Shown here in pieces: positions 50,638 through 62,049 of a stretch of DNA of 64,000 bases. Numbering within the stretch: position 1 is the stretch's first letter; every line of letters starts with the position of its first letter. Origin of the DNA: Conus ventricosus. Its lineage: Eukaryota > Mollusca > Gastropoda > Neogastropoda > Conidae. The notes below the pieces were generated by a model, which saw only the letters and a program-made list of their open reading frames with translations, ran no database searches and was not told the origin of the DNA. The translations under genes were made by a program, and so were the position numbers. The DNA lies in contig CM031607.1 of assembly GCA_018398815.1 (NCBI GenBank), forward strand, positions 89,455,499 through 89,519,498, in the 5' to 3' direction.

Positions 50638-50640
<3 letters not shown>
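49946..50640 (-). pseudogene. LINE-E linker between endonuclease and reverse transcriptase
   Basis: The frame 49946-50320 reads KKMKTAEENWIEEHCEAIEK and LTENEEVLKRWTEYCEGLYN, typical of the segment before the LINE reverse transcriptase. 50379-50640 holds NPRIRFDLEKLKDPEIAEVF. A stop and frame change separate the two. The endonuclease itself is missing. Confidence 0.75.
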
Positions 50641-50689
<49 letters not shown>

Positions 50690-50798
50690 ACACAACACTA
50701 CACACACACACACACACACACACCACCATACTGACTCACCTCATAGTCTGTCTCTGTCCGTCATTTGTCAGTGTGTCGTCTCTGTCTATCTGTCTGTC

Positions 50799-50878
<80 letters not shown>

Positions 50879-50881
50879 CCC

Positions 50882-50951
<70 letters not shown>

Positions 50952-50960
50952 TGTGCGGCG
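50640..50960. repeat. (CA)n, (CT)n and (GT)n microsatellite block
   Basis: CA runs (50640-50725) are followed by TCTGTCTG, CT (50802-50876) and GT (50884-50955) runs. CA followed by GT gives strong foldback potential. Long frames of TH, LS or CV residues are artefacts. Confidence 0.95.
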
Positions 50961-50975
50961 CATCATTTGGGTAAA

Positions 50976-51250
50976 ATGTCGGAAAAATGTGTAGAAATCA
51001 ACTTACGAAGCAGCAGCCTCGAAAATGAGAATATTAGGTTGTGTGGTAAGATAGAAGATATGTCGCTGACTTCAACGACCAGTACACAGAATCTACAAAC
51101 GGAAGAGAAGAGTGTGCAAGAGTGTCTGCAGAGATGGCGACTGAAGGAAGAAGTGAGCAGAATGAATGAAGAGATCGACAGACTGGAGGAGTTTTCACGC
51201 CGTGACAACCTCCGAATGTTTGCTGTTACTCCAACAAGAGAGAAAGTGAC
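50976..51250 (+). pseudogene. LINE ORF1-like coiled-coil fragment
   Basis: The frame MSEKCVEINLRSSSLENENI continues to EEVSRMNEEIDRLEEFSRRD followed by NLRMFAV. A leucine/glutamate-rich coiled coil ending in E-x-x-SRRxNLR-x-F is the signature of the segment before the RNA-binding domain of L1-type ORF1 proteins. It is then broken by a tandem repeat. Which LINE it belongs to cannot be told here. Confidence 0.5.
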
Positions 51251-51254
51251 AGGA

Positions 51255-51400
51255 CATTTTAAGGTTCCTCATTCTATCACCCCCTGTTCTCCAAACATTT
51301 CAAGGTTCCTCATTCTATCACTCCCCTGTTCTCCAAACATTTTAAGGTTCCTCATTCTATCACTCCCTGTTCTCCAACATTTCAAGGTTCGTCATTGCAA
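51255..51400. repeat. About 48-bp tandem repeat, three units
   Basis: Each unit reads AAGGTTCCTCATTCTATCAC then CCCTGTTCTCCAAACATTT. It interrupts the ORF1-like fragment. Confidence 0.85.
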
Positions 51401-52477
51401 TGTCGAGGTCACTATGAACTTCGCCTCATGGACATGTCCATATTTCAGCTATTTTCACACACTACCTGTTCCAGTTCTTCACAAGAATGTAGTCTATTGG
51501 ATGTAATACTGGAAGCTTGGGTAAAGTGGTATGACCATCTCTGGGATGCTTACTTATCAATGTGTACGCAATCAGTCATTATCACTGGCATATTGCAGGC
51601 ACAGTCCTTTAACTTTAGGAGAATATAATTCTAGACAAGAAAAAAGTGTATTCTAAATTTGAAAAAAAAAAGACAGTGGCATTACTAATGACTCAGATCC
51701 GTAGCAGATCTGCATATTATACTATTATTCACTTCGTCCCACCAGTGAATAGACTAATTTGAAAATAGTTGCCAAACACGGCAAAGAACGTAGATCTGAG
51801 CATGGCACACAAGAATTGCTAGGTAAAATTATATACCGCCGTTGCAGCACTGTGCCATACTCTGCTCTCTCATTCAGACAGGAGCATCAAACTCGAGCAG
51901 ACTACAAGTTCAGGCGCCGTAAACCCCTCTCACAGTGTGAACAACTGAAGTGTTTCGCTGATGCTGTCTATATCGATACATCAGAGTCACAACCATCTAT
52001 CTGCTGAACTGAATTTTGTATGGGGAAACATTGTATGCTTGGAACGGCCTGTTAGAACTTCTGATGCAAATCTGAAACCCAGTTTGCACTGTATGTGGGG
52101 TGACACTAACGATGATCCGAGAGTTCGACTAGAGCTACCCTGCAGGCAACTTAAAGTTTGGCCAATCCGGTGAACGTGAACAATGTGGCAGCTTTGGTGA
52201 AGTCAGTTCAACCATGAAGATATTGACTGGTGTGAAGAACGAACTGGTCAACCAAGGGGAACAGCTGGCACGTCGTGAATGTCTTTTTCTTTCTTGTGCT
52301 TATATGTGTGTAACCAGAATATTAGAATGTTGTCTTTCCTGGTTAATTATGAGTAATTGAGGAATAGGGTGATGCCAGTATGGGATTTTCTGTATAATGC
52401 GTACATTTTTATGGATGTGTGTTGTGTAGTGACCCCTGTGGGCTCAGAGTCCAGTTAAGCAAAAATCCATGCAAATC
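51401..52477. other. Unassigned DNA
   Basis: Short frames at 51759-52007 and 51961-52173 show no known motif. They might be the decayed rest of the ORF1-like protein. Nothing else is recognised. Confidence 0.35.
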
Positions 52478-52790
52478 TTAAATAAATGTTAGCGAACCGC
52501 CCAGAGAACGTGGACAAACGAGTCACAAGACAAAACACAACGCGAGGAAGAAGGCGTTGAATGAGAACGAGGCTGTGAGCATTCAATGCCTCGTTCTCAT
52601 TCAACGCCTTCTTCCTTGCGCTGAACCCTAAGCGATCTGAAGCGATCAAAGCTAAGTGAATTTTCGTTGTTTTATTCGTTTATGTATCACCCGACGAAGA
52701 CCTAAGAGGTCGAAACGCGTTGTGTTTTGACTTGTGACTCGTTTGTCCACGTTCTCTGGGCGGTTCGCTAACATTTATTTAAGATTTGTT
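52478..52790. mobile_element. Foldback element with nested hairpins and hammerhead-like motif
   Basis: The outer arms of about 68 bp (52478-52547 and 52717-52788) are nearly perfect reverse complements. Within it, 52547-52577 and 52590-52620 form a second perfect hairpin (AAGGCGTTGAATGAGAACGA and its complement). Between them lies CGACGAAGACCTAAGAGGTC followed by GAAACGCG (52692-52720), which resembles a hammerhead core with one changed base. A related copy is at 53600-53760. Confidence 0.6.
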
Positions 52791-52799
52791 TAGATTTCC

Positions 52800-53480
52800 G
52801 CCTGCAGTCGTCTCGCTTTGCAACTAAAAATTCATGCTTTTTATAAAATGTCGTTGATTTCCCATCACCGATGTGTGGGCCCAGTATGAGTGACAGACTT
52901 CGTGTGCCTGTACGAGAGCACACTTTGCTTGTGAAGATCTAAATGCTTCTGTCCCAAGACCCCCTTGTATCCCTGTATATGATGATAATATAATATTGTA
53001 ATGAAGGGCGGGGTGTGGGGGTGGAGACGTCGGAAACCCGTCACAATGTGGTACTGTCTGTGTACTTCCCTCATGGCATGTTAGTCGACGTTAAAGTCTC
53101 ACATGGCTAATCTGATCCAACTGGTACAATTAGGAGAGACGAATCTAGTAAAGAAAGTCAACCGTGTTTCTTTGGAGAGAATTGCTAGGAAAGAAAATCA
53201 TATGCACGTCTATCATTGTCTTGAAATAATTACATATCCCTCCCAGATGATCACCCTAGAGAACGCACACCGCGTAAGATTGCCGGGTTCATATGTACGT
53301 CACGTTACATCTAATTTGTCTTCTTCAGTTAAGACCAATTACTTTCAAGGCAATCAAAAAAAAAAAATAAATAAATAAACAAAAATAACGGACTACTGGA
53401 CAGGCACCTTTCTTTTCGAACCGCACACAAAAAGGCCTGGGAATGGGAACGAGGCTTAAGGGGAGACAATATGGCGTAAA
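52800..53480. other. Unassigned DNA
   Basis: No recognisable gene or element is present. A short A-rich patch with (AAAT)n lies at 53357-53375. Confidence 0.4.
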
Positions 53481-53484
53481 CGGT

Positions 53485-53590
53485 GATATCGTTGATAATA
53501 ATGATAATGATGATGATAATAATAATAATAATAATATGATATAATAATAATAGTAATAATAACAACAACAATGATAATCATAACAATGAT
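53485..53590. repeat. AAT/GAT-type trinucleotide repeat
   Basis: (AATAAT)n mixed with GATGAT and AACAAC. A similar tract is at 53775-53880. Confidence 0.85.
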
Positions 53591-53599
53591 GATGATAAA

Positions 53600-53765
53600 A
53601 TCTTAAATACATGTTAGCGAACTGCCCAGAGCAACGTGGATAAACGAGTCACAAGACAAAACACAACGTGTTTCGACCTCATAGGTCTTCTTCAGGCAAG
53701 ATACAAACAAATAGGACAACCAAAATTCACTTCACTTAGATTTCCGACTGCAGTTGTCTCACTTT
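53600..53765 (-). mobile_element. Relative of the 52.5-kb foldback element, single arm
   Basis: Antisense to the right half of 52620-52790. On the minus strand it holds CCTGAAGAAGACCTATGAGG then TCGAAACACG, where CUGAAGA and GAAA agree with the hammerhead consensus and GACC/GGTC form stem II. The flanks are trinucleotide repeats. Confidence 0.55.
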
Positions 53766-53774
53766 GCAAGTAGA

Positions 53775-53802
53775 ACAATGATGATAATAATAACAATAAT
53801 TA

Positions 53803-53840
<38 letters not shown>

Positions 53841-53880
53841 ACTAAACTAATAATGATAATGATAATGACGATGGTAATAT
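53775..53880. repeat. ATT/GAT-type trinucleotide repeat
   Basis: A long (ATT)n tract is followed by AATGATAATGATAATGACGA. Confidence 0.85.
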
Positions 53881-54039
53881 GATGCCAAAGAAGGAACGGG
53901 ATAAATGCACACAAAAAAACCCATAGCTATCTCACTTGATTTGCAAGTGATCTGGCAAAATAATTTTCAAAGAAATGAGGGATCTGACACGATTATGGAT
54001 GACATTGTATTTGGTTCTTCGATAGTTTTCCTTTTTCCT

Positions 54040-54955
54040 TTTTGTACTCCCAGTTCTTAAAGAACAGGGAGTACTTTAGAATGGGAACGAAGAAATGCTG
54101 TGTGTGTGTCTGTCTGTCTGTGTGTCTGTCTGTCTGTCTGTCTGTCTGTGTGTCTGTGTGTCTGTGTGTGTGTCTGTGTGTCCGTGGTCAAAATGAGTTC
54201 CACTCGCTCCAGACAACACTACTGGGTCGATCGTTCTGAAAATTTGTAGGTATGTTCATTATGGGTCAAGGATGATGCCCGACGTTTTAGTTTACCGTTA
54301 CAGCCGTTACTAACGACTGTAACGGCCTGTAATACTTTTTCTTCTTTATGGAATATCTCAGAAAGTACTTGGCCGATCTCTCTGAAAATTTGTAGGTATG
54401 TTCATTATGGGTCATGGATGATACCTGATGTTTTAGTTTGCCCCGTTATAGCCGTTACTAACGGTTGTAACGACCTGTAACGGTTTTTCTTCTTTATGGA
54501 ATATCTCAGAAAGTACTTGCCCAATTTATAAGCGGTTTGGATGATCTTGTGACACATCGGATCCTCTGTCCATATGTAAGTGATGTAATGCTGAAAATGG
54601 ATTAAACAAGCGTTAAAAACCGTAATTCTGCTGTTATTTCTTATATATAGGTGGATTTGAATGAAATTTGGTATATAGAAAGGTTATCACACACAAATGG
54701 CACTTCTATATAGTGTTTCAAAATTTGACCGTTAAAAACCGTTATTCTTGACATATTGTCCAATTTGGATGAAATGTGATATGTACACAGGCTTTAGCCA
54801 GTGAGGACTAAAATACCAGTTTCAAAAGTGTACATCGGTTAAATAACCGTTAAAACCGTTATTTTGCCTTTATTTCTTATCTCATAGAGCACTTGGCTGA
54901 TTTATAAGCGGTTTGGAAAACTGGGAGTAAGTTTATATGCTTCGCATCTTGTTTT
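54040..54955 (+). repeat. Repeat R2 copy 1, ACCGTTA-rich element
   Basis: It starts TTTTTGTACTCCCAGTTC and ends AACTGGGAGTAAGTTTATAT followed by GCTTCGCATCTTG, so TACTCCCAGTT/AACTGGGAGTA form an inverted repeat near the ends. It begins with a (GTCT)n/(GT)n tract, then tandem units of about 140-165 bp (AATATCTCAGAAAGTACTTG, GTTCATTATGGGTCA) and many AACCGTTA or CCGTTAAAAACCGTTA motifs. No coding content. Probably a non-autonomous element. Confidence 0.65.
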
Positions 54956-55019
54956 TGTTTTCCTTACTGAAGAAATCGAGCTATTAAGTACCGTATTTGT
55001 ATGTTTGTTTTGAAGTATA

Positions 55020-55212
55020 TAGAAGAAAAAGAAGAAATCCAAGAAGATGGAAGAGGAGGAAGAGAAGGAAGACAAGGAGGAGGAGGAAGAAGAGAGCATG
55101 AGGGGGGGGGGGGAGGAAACAACAGGATTATGGGCTGTGAGTTAAGGAAGAGAGCAGGAGGGGGGGGGGGGGGGGGCAACAGGATTAGTGGGGGGGGGGG
55201 GGGGGGGGTGAA
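55020..55212 (+). repeat. G-rich, GGA-repeat tract
   Basis: GAGGAAGAAG-type repeats are followed by G runs of 13, 18 and 20 bases. The G-strand could form quadruplexes. Lengths of the runs are unlikely to be exact. Confidence 0.85.
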
Positions 55213-55307
55213 TTAAGGCTGATTCATTGGTTGACGTTTTAAACTAGCCAGGCGAAATCGTAAATCGAAATTCCAGAGGTCCCAACTTTTCAAAACCCCG
55301 TAGCCTA

Positions 55308-55370
55308 CTTCTTTTTGTACTCCCAGTTCTTAAAGAACAGGGAGTACTTTAGAATGGGAACGAAGAAATG

Positions 55371-55460
<90 letters not shown>

Positions 55461-56612
55461 TGTGTGTCCGTGGTCAAAATGTGTTCCACTCACTCCAGAC
55501 AAAACTGCTGAGCCGATCTTCTGAAAATTTGTAGGTATCTTCATTATGGGCCACGGATGATGCCCGATGTTTTAGTTTACTGCTATAGCCGTTACTAACG
55601 TCTGTAACGGCCTGTAACGGTTTTTCTTCTTTACGGAATATCTCAGAAAGTACTTGGCCGATCTTTGTAAAAATGAGCAGTTACGTTCATTATGGGTCAC
55701 GGCTGATGCCCGATATTTAGTTTACCTCGTTATAGCCGTTACTAACGGCTGTAACGGTTTTTCTTTATGGAATATCTCAGAAAGTACTTGGCCGACCTTT
55801 CTGAAAATTAGCAGGTATGTTCATTATGGGTCACGGATGATGCCTGATGTTTCAGTTTGCCCCGTTATAGCCGTTACTAACGGTTGTAACGACCTGTAAC
55901 GGTTTTTCTTCTTTATGGAATATCTCAGAAAGTACTTGCCCAATTTATAAGCGGTTTGGATGATCTTGTGACAAATCGGAGCCTCTGTCCATATGTAAGT
56001 GATGTAATGCTGAAAATGGATTAAACAAGCGTTAAAAACCGTTATTCTGCCGTTATTTCTTATATATAGGTGGATTTGAATGACATTTGGTATATAGAAA
56101 GGGTATCACACACAAATAACACTTCTATATAGTGTTTCAAAATTTGACCGTTAAAAACCGTTATTCTTGACATATTGTCCAATTTGGATGAAATTTGATA
56201 TGTACACAGGCTTTAGCCCAGTGAGCACAATAAAACCGATTTAAAAAGTGTATATCGGTTATATAACCGTTAAACCGTTATTTTGCCGTTATTTTTTTAT
56301 TATTGGTGGGTTTTAATGAAATTTTGTATATAGAAAGGTTATCACACACAAATGGCACTTCCATGTAGTGTTTCAAAATCTGACCGTTAAAAACCGTTAT
56401 TCTTGACATATTGTCCGATTGGGATGAAATTTGGTATGTACACAGGCTTTAGTCCAGTGAGGACTAAAATGCCAGTTTCAAAAGTGTATATCGATTAAAT
56501 AACCGTTAAAACTGTTATTTTGCCTTTATTTTTTATCTCACAAAGCACTTGGCCGATTTATAAGCGGTTTGGAAAACTGGGAGTACGTTTATATGCTTCG
56601 CATCTTGTTTTT
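55308..56612 (+). repeat. Repeat R2 copy 2, longer
   Basis: Same ends and internal order as copy 1 but with three rather than two of the 140-165 bp units, and a repeated second block (CAAAATTTGACCGTTAAAAA). It lies in the same orientation as copy 1, 355 bp away. The (GT)n tract replaces (GTCT)n. Confidence 0.65.
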
Positions 56613-56697
56613 TTCTTCTTCTTTTCCATTGTTAATGCTATGGACGCCATGATCCTGATATCATCATCATCATCTTCATAATCATCATCATCATCAT

Positions 56698-57727
56698 TGT
56701 GACCGACCGTTTTTCGTCTGGTCACAAATGTTCATGCGACTGCGCTTGCCGGAAGGTGGTTGTCCAGAAGCCGGTTGCAAGATTCAGCTTACTGCTACTC
56801 ACCAGCGCATTGCTATAAGCCGGGTGAGTTGCACTGGTTAGGTCGTCTCTGCAGTGATTCCGGCAACACAAGTTCACAGAAGGCCGAAGAGGGACTCAGC
56901 TGTTTGCTGGTGGCAGTCAGTTTCCCCCAGGTTGAAGTGTTTCTTGGACTGCAGGGGACTGGCTACCACTGTGCTAGGGCCGGGGGCCGTAGTTGTGTTC
57001 ACACCCCTGTTCTCCACCTTTTTGCGGGTGTGGAGAGGTCGGCCTGAGCGCCAACAATCGCCCTACCTGCCACTGCGCCCGGGACCGACTGCTTGGTGGG
57101 CCAGTGGGCTGGAGACGTCGCTGCTGCCGAGCCAGAGCGCCGCTCCTGTTGTGTACCAGCGACTTGTTTCGAGGCCGTCACTGTGTGTGGTGTGTGAGCC
57201 ACAGCTTTTGTGCGACCATCACCTCGGCGTGGGCTGAGACGCCGCGAGTGTGATAGTGTTAGTGTTGAGCCACAGCTCTTGGGTGAGACTGTCACCGTGT
57301 CGTCGGCAGAGACCCCATGAACGTGTTTGTGTTTTCTTTTTCTTTTTCTTCTTGATCCACAGCTGTGAAGTGAACCTTGAGTCGGACTTGACTTGACGCT
57401 GCCGTCGTCGTCTTCACCGCCGTCATCGACGTCACTGGACCCGGCAGCCCTGATAGTTATATATATATATATAAATATTGATATGATGTGTGTGTACGCC
57501 TAATGGTTGGCGTACCAACCATGCATAATTTTGTGTCTATAATATATATGTTTTGTCTGATGGCTCGGGCAGCATAAAAAACAGGGAAAAGTTTTGTTGC
57601 CTGGCTGTGAATGTTCGGGTGAGTGTGTGTGTGTATGTTGAATTAGAAAAGTCGTGCATGCATCCATAATTTCTGAGTGAGAGTCAGACAGTCAGACACT
57701 TGCAGACACACCCATACATCCGTAACA
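56698..57727 (+). repeat. Probable 5' LTR of an LTR retrotransposon
   Basis: It starts TGTGACCGACCG and ends CCGTAACA. It is followed after TC by TGGTGACCCGTAGAAC, a good primer-binding-site form. The first 30 bases are self-complementary (TGTGACC/GGTCACA). A TATA-like stretch (TTATATATATATATATAAAT) lies at 57456-57475. No second LTR and no gag or pol are seen, so the element is truncated or continues past the gap. Confidence 0.5.
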
Positions 57728-59432
57728 TCTGGTGACCCGTAGAACTTTTCTTCTTTACCTTCAAAATTTGTGCTGTGGTTAGGATTTCTTTTGTGACCCC
57801 TTTTTAGTGTCCCCAGTTATAAAGTTAGGACACGTCTACAGACTTTCCTTTTGAGAGACTTGATTGTTTTGTATTGTTGTATGACTGTTTCAGGTTAATT
57901 TGATTTACCGTCTCCAGCGTAACGGGTATCTCTTTTGTATAGTTTCTGGAGATATGAGGGAGAGAACAGGAAAACCTTCATTCAACCCCTTGCTTCACAC
58001 AAGTTTTGGGCGAAAGTGGCCTAAAAGCCGCCTTTTCCTGTGGCGGAAGAGAGAGAGAATCACCGGCAGACAGACAGAGAAGAGAGAGACAGAGAGAGAG
58101 ACAGACAGACAGACAGAGAGGCGGGCAGACAGACAGACACACACACACACACACACCACACACACACACACACTCTCTTTCTCTCTCTCAATTAAATGAC
58201 ATAAAATCCGCACACTTCTTCTGGCTAATTTCACCTACAAACTTTGTACACGGGGCTGAAACCCGATCACTTAATTTACGGCTCGCGGCAGTTTGCACCT
58301 AGCCTATGCTGTGTAAACGAAGCACACTCGGCTGGTTACACCACATTGCATCAGAAATTCGAGATTGCCACGTCGACAAACCGGATCGAGGCTGTTGTTG
58401 GAGCTACTGCACAGGCTGTGTTTTGTTTGCGCTCTGGTGTGACCACTGTGTTTTAATTGTGTTATTTTAAAATGGCTAAAACGTTACTGAAGAACAGGTT
58501 TGTTATTCGAGGCCATAAGTTTTACTTTAACTGCATGTTAGAGTATTTGTTGAAAGAATTAGTTGAGGTCAGTCAGTGAAGGCAAGCCAACTATTCACAT
58601 GTCTGCCCGCCAGCGGGCGTGTGCTAACACGTTCCTCGCTATACAGCGAGAGCCGCCTCTTTCTCTGTTCTTCATTGCGCTTAACTGGTAGTTGTCTTGA
58701 AGGTAGGCGAAGCATGTTGTGAAACCGGAGAGACTATCTTAAAGGTTTGTTGGTTCAAGGAAATGAAACAAGATGTAGCTAGTTTTAATACGTGTTTGAC
58801 TATTGATGAGATGGTTCCTTATCTAATAAATGGCGCCGCATTGTTGAAAGTGGCTTGAAGCAAAACAAACTATCACGCGTTGATTGTTGAGACAGCTAAA
58901 GCCATGTTTAAAAAACATGGCGTTCATTTCTTAAGGCGGAGGTAAACACGACTGATTCGTATTTGAAACATTTTTGCTGTTCCTCCCAAGTTAAAATGTT
59001 CTTAGTTTGTATTAGACTTGATTGATTGTTAACTACAGATTCAGTGTTTATGTGGCAAACTGATCTGTGTATTAAGATGTGTATACTTTTCTAATTTCTA
59101 ATAGTTTATCTGCCTTTAAGTGTGCCCTTATGCAACTGAATGGCGATTTTGAATGTTCTGGCAAACAAACTAGATAGGGTTAGGCAGACCTTAGTACATT
59201 ACCAGTATGGAGAGGAGTAGTGTGTGGCTAGCACTATCTTCATATAAATGCTTTAAATATACAATGCCGGATGTACTATACTGGCGATTAGAGCTGCCAT
59301 AAAAGCTTGGCTACAGCAATTACTGCTGTAACCCAGTTGCAAGCCCGGTTGAGAAAGAGGGGCACAGCAAACTAGGGCAAGCGATCAGAGAACTACGCTC
59401 ACCTAGAGGCCCGTCCAGGGCCTGCAGCAAGG
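57728..59432. other. Region after the LTR, no recognised gene
   Basis: It has simple repeats at 58060-58180 ((GACA)n, (CA)n, (CT)n). The remainder shows no reading frame or RNA gene that I recognise. It could include an untranslated leader of the LTR element and some host DNA. Confidence 0.35.
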
Positions 59433-60432
59433 NNNNNNNNNNNNNNNNNNNNNNNNNNNNNNNNNNNNNNNNNNNNNNNNNNNNNNNNNNNNNNNNNNNN
59501 NNNNNNNNNNNNNNNNNNNNNNNNNNNNNNNNNNNNNNNNNNNNNNNNNNNNNNNNNNNNNNNNNNNNNNNNNNNNNNNNNNNNNNNNNNNNNNNNNNNN
59601 NNNNNNNNNNNNNNNNNNNNNNNNNNNNNNNNNNNNNNNNNNNNNNNNNNNNNNNNNNNNNNNNNNNNNNNNNNNNNNNNNNNNNNNNNNNNNNNNNNNN
59701 NNNNNNNNNNNNNNNNNNNNNNNNNNNNNNNNNNNNNNNNNNNNNNNNNNNNNNNNNNNNNNNNNNNNNNNNNNNNNNNNNNNNNNNNNNNNNNNNNNNN
59801 NNNNNNNNNNNNNNNNNNNNNNNNNNNNNNNNNNNNNNNNNNNNNNNNNNNNNNNNNNNNNNNNNNNNNNNNNNNNNNNNNNNNNNNNNNNNNNNNNNNN
59901 NNNNNNNNNNNNNNNNNNNNNNNNNNNNNNNNNNNNNNNNNNNNNNNNNNNNNNNNNNNNNNNNNNNNNNNNNNNNNNNNNNNNNNNNNNNNNNNNNNNN
60001 NNNNNNNNNNNNNNNNNNNNNNNNNNNNNNNNNNNNNNNNNNNNNNNNNNNNNNNNNNNNNNNNNNNNNNNNNNNNNNNNNNNNNNNNNNNNNNNNNNNN
60101 NNNNNNNNNNNNNNNNNNNNNNNNNNNNNNNNNNNNNNNNNNNNNNNNNNNNNNNNNNNNNNNNNNNNNNNNNNNNNNNNNNNNNNNNNNNNNNNNNNNN
60201 NNNNNNNNNNNNNNNNNNNNNNNNNNNNNNNNNNNNNNNNNNNNNNNNNNNNNNNNNNNNNNNNNNNNNNNNNNNNNNNNNNNNNNNNNNNNNNNNNNNN
60301 NNNNNNNNNNNNNNNNNNNNNNNNNNNNNNNNNNNNNNNNNNNNNNNNNNNNNNNNNNNNNNNNNNNNNNNNNNNNNNNNNNNNNNNNNNNNNNNNNNNN
60401 NNNNNNNNNNNNNNNNNNNNNNNNNNNNNNNN
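59433..60432. other. Assembly gap, 1,000 N
   Basis: Exactly 1,000 N bases, so a placeholder of unknown true length. Reading frames drawn through it are meaningless. Confidence 1.
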
Positions 60433-60599
60433 GATCTTGACAAATTCCCCCAAATTATTTTAAAAATACTGCATAATTCTAACAACGAAAAAGGGGGTTA
60501 CAAATTTTAGACACTTTTTTTTTTGTAATTTACAAAAAACAGATGTAGAAACTGAGCTTGGTGTCTTTACAAAGTAAAATCGTGGTTTCAATGTGAATC

Positions 60600-60673
60600 C
60601 ATGTGTGTGTGTGTGTGTGTGTGTTGTGTTGTGTGTGTGTGTGTTGTGTGTGTGTGTGTGTGTGGTGTGTGCG

Positions 60674-60738
<65 letters not shown>

Positions 60739-60838
60739 CGTGTGTGTTGTGTGCGTGTGTGTTGTGTGCGTGCGTGTGTGTGTGTGTGTGTTGTGGTGGT
60801 GTGTGTGTGTGTGTGTGTGTGTGGGGTGTGTGTGTGTG
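60600..60838. repeat. (GT)n microsatellite
   Basis: A long GT run has TGTTGTG and GTGGTG interruptions and a CG-rich core GCGGCGCGCGCGCGCG near 60671-60690. Confidence 0.95.
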
Positions 60839-61007
60839 AAATTCTATGACCAAAAAGAAAGAAAAATAAGGCAAAAAAGAAAGAAAAGAAAAGAGAGACT
60901 CACAAGTTTTAGATTACATTGTTATCTCCCGCAGATGTCACCTCTATTTTCATACTGTCTCTACTGCTTTTTCTGTTGTCTCACCCACTAGTCGCATTGA
61001 CATTTAT

Positions 61008-61013
<6 letters not shown>

Positions 61014-61040
<27 letters not shown>

Positions 61041-61058
61041 ACACACACACACACACCA

Positions 61059-61136
<78 letters not shown>
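61014..61136. repeat. (CA)n microsatellite
   Basis: A CA run with CACAACACA and CCCCACA interruptions, next to the 41-bp minisatellite, as at 17517-17845. Confidence 0.95.
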
Positions 61137-61138
<2 letters not shown>

Positions 61139-61159
61139 ATGGAGGGGTGGGAGTGGAAG

Positions 61160-61393
61160 TCACCAGTCTTATGGACTTAAATGAGATGCGGGAAAACTCA
61201 GTCACCAGTCTTATGCATTAAATGAGATGTGGAAAATTTAGTCACCAGTCTTATGCACTTAAATGAGATGTGGAAAACTTAGTCACCAGTCTTGTGCACT
61301 TAATTGAGATGTGGAACACTTAGTCACCAATCTGACTCAGTCACCATCCACGTAAAAGAGATATGGATAACGTAGTCACCAATCCTATGCACA
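61160..61393. repeat. 41-bp minisatellite, left part
   Basis: Five to six units of TTAAATGAGATGTGGAAAAC followed by TTAGTCACCAGTCTTATGCAC. It is interrupted at a TTAA by the THAP transposon and continues at 63570. Confidence 0.9.
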
Positions 61394-61646
61394 TTAAAGG
61401 GGTTCTCACTCATTTTTACAAATCTATTTTGACCAAATACACGGTTTTGGTATGTGGTTGTATTGCGAAACCCAGTCCCGAATCAGCCGCCTGTGCTCTC
61501 ATCTTGCAGTGAGAGCAGGATTTCCTGCGGACTGGGAAAACGAGAGGCTGAAACAGGAACGAGAGCCTCGGTTTCGATAAAAGGGGGGGTTTCCCGATTG
61601 ATGACGTAGAAAAGCCAAGTTGCTCTTCGTGTTCGGCTGAGGCGAG

Positions 61647-62049
61647 ATGGGGCGAATGTGTGCTGTGTCTGGTTGCAGAATTTCATCAGGAAATAAGCAA
61701 AGAGTAAGCGTTCATGCTTTTTCAGGTGCCTCCAGCCAGTTTAGGCGACTGTGGATAAAGTTTGTCACCACAACGAGGAAAGATTTTTGTTCTTCGAGAC
61801 AGTTATCATGGCATTTGCGGTCGTCACTTCGAAGAGCACAGTTTCCAAGACCACCACACTTGGAAGGTAAAGGTGGAACTGGAATTAGGGTCCGAAGACA
61901 GCAGAAAGAGGATGCTGTGCCAACTATTATAACAGAAAAATGTATTAGAGCACTCTCTGTTCATTCGCCAGCTGCAAGTGCAGCCTCAAACGCAACAGTG
62001 ACACCGATTGTGTCAGGAGCAAGAGAGCCAAACTCTGAGACGTAAAGAA
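61647..62049 (+). CDS. THAP zinc-finger exon
   Basis: It opens MGRMCAVSGCRISSGNKQRV. The first two cysteines (C-x4-C) start the C2CH finger. RRLWIKFV carries the conserved tryptophan. In another frame (61809-61880) the sequence reads HGICGRHFEEHSFQD, supplying C-x2-H, and KEDAVPTI in the original frame gives the AVPTI end motif. Two compensating indels therefore hide the middle. A GAAG/GTAAGG splice donor follows at 62050 and a TTTTTCAG acceptor lies at 62366-62373. The domain would bind transposon ends. Downstream transposase exons are not found. Confidence 0.7.

Larger units (their letters stand above)
48455..50640 (-). mobile_element. LINE-E, non-LTR retrotransposon, 5'-truncated
   Basis: On the minus strand it runs from the linker before the reverse transcriptase (50640 down) to a C-terminal domain (RRRGRQRKSWSDNIKDW, 48600-48660) and beyond. 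The 339-codon reverse transcriptase frame is the longest real frame in the window. The 5' side is lost into a (CA)n/(CT)n/(GT)n block. Confidence 0.85.

Noticed and set aside
56760..57295. Several GC-rich open frames of 86-127 codons
   Set aside because: They overlap each other on both strands inside the probable LTR, have no motif, and are expected by chance in GC-rich DNA.
59320..60485. Two frames of over 350 codons on the minus strand
   Set aside because: They run through the 1,000-N gap and consist of undefined residues.
61160..61393. Possible CRISPR-like array of regularly spaced repeats
   Set aside because: Units are contiguous 41-bp repeats without unique spacers, in eukaryotic DNA.
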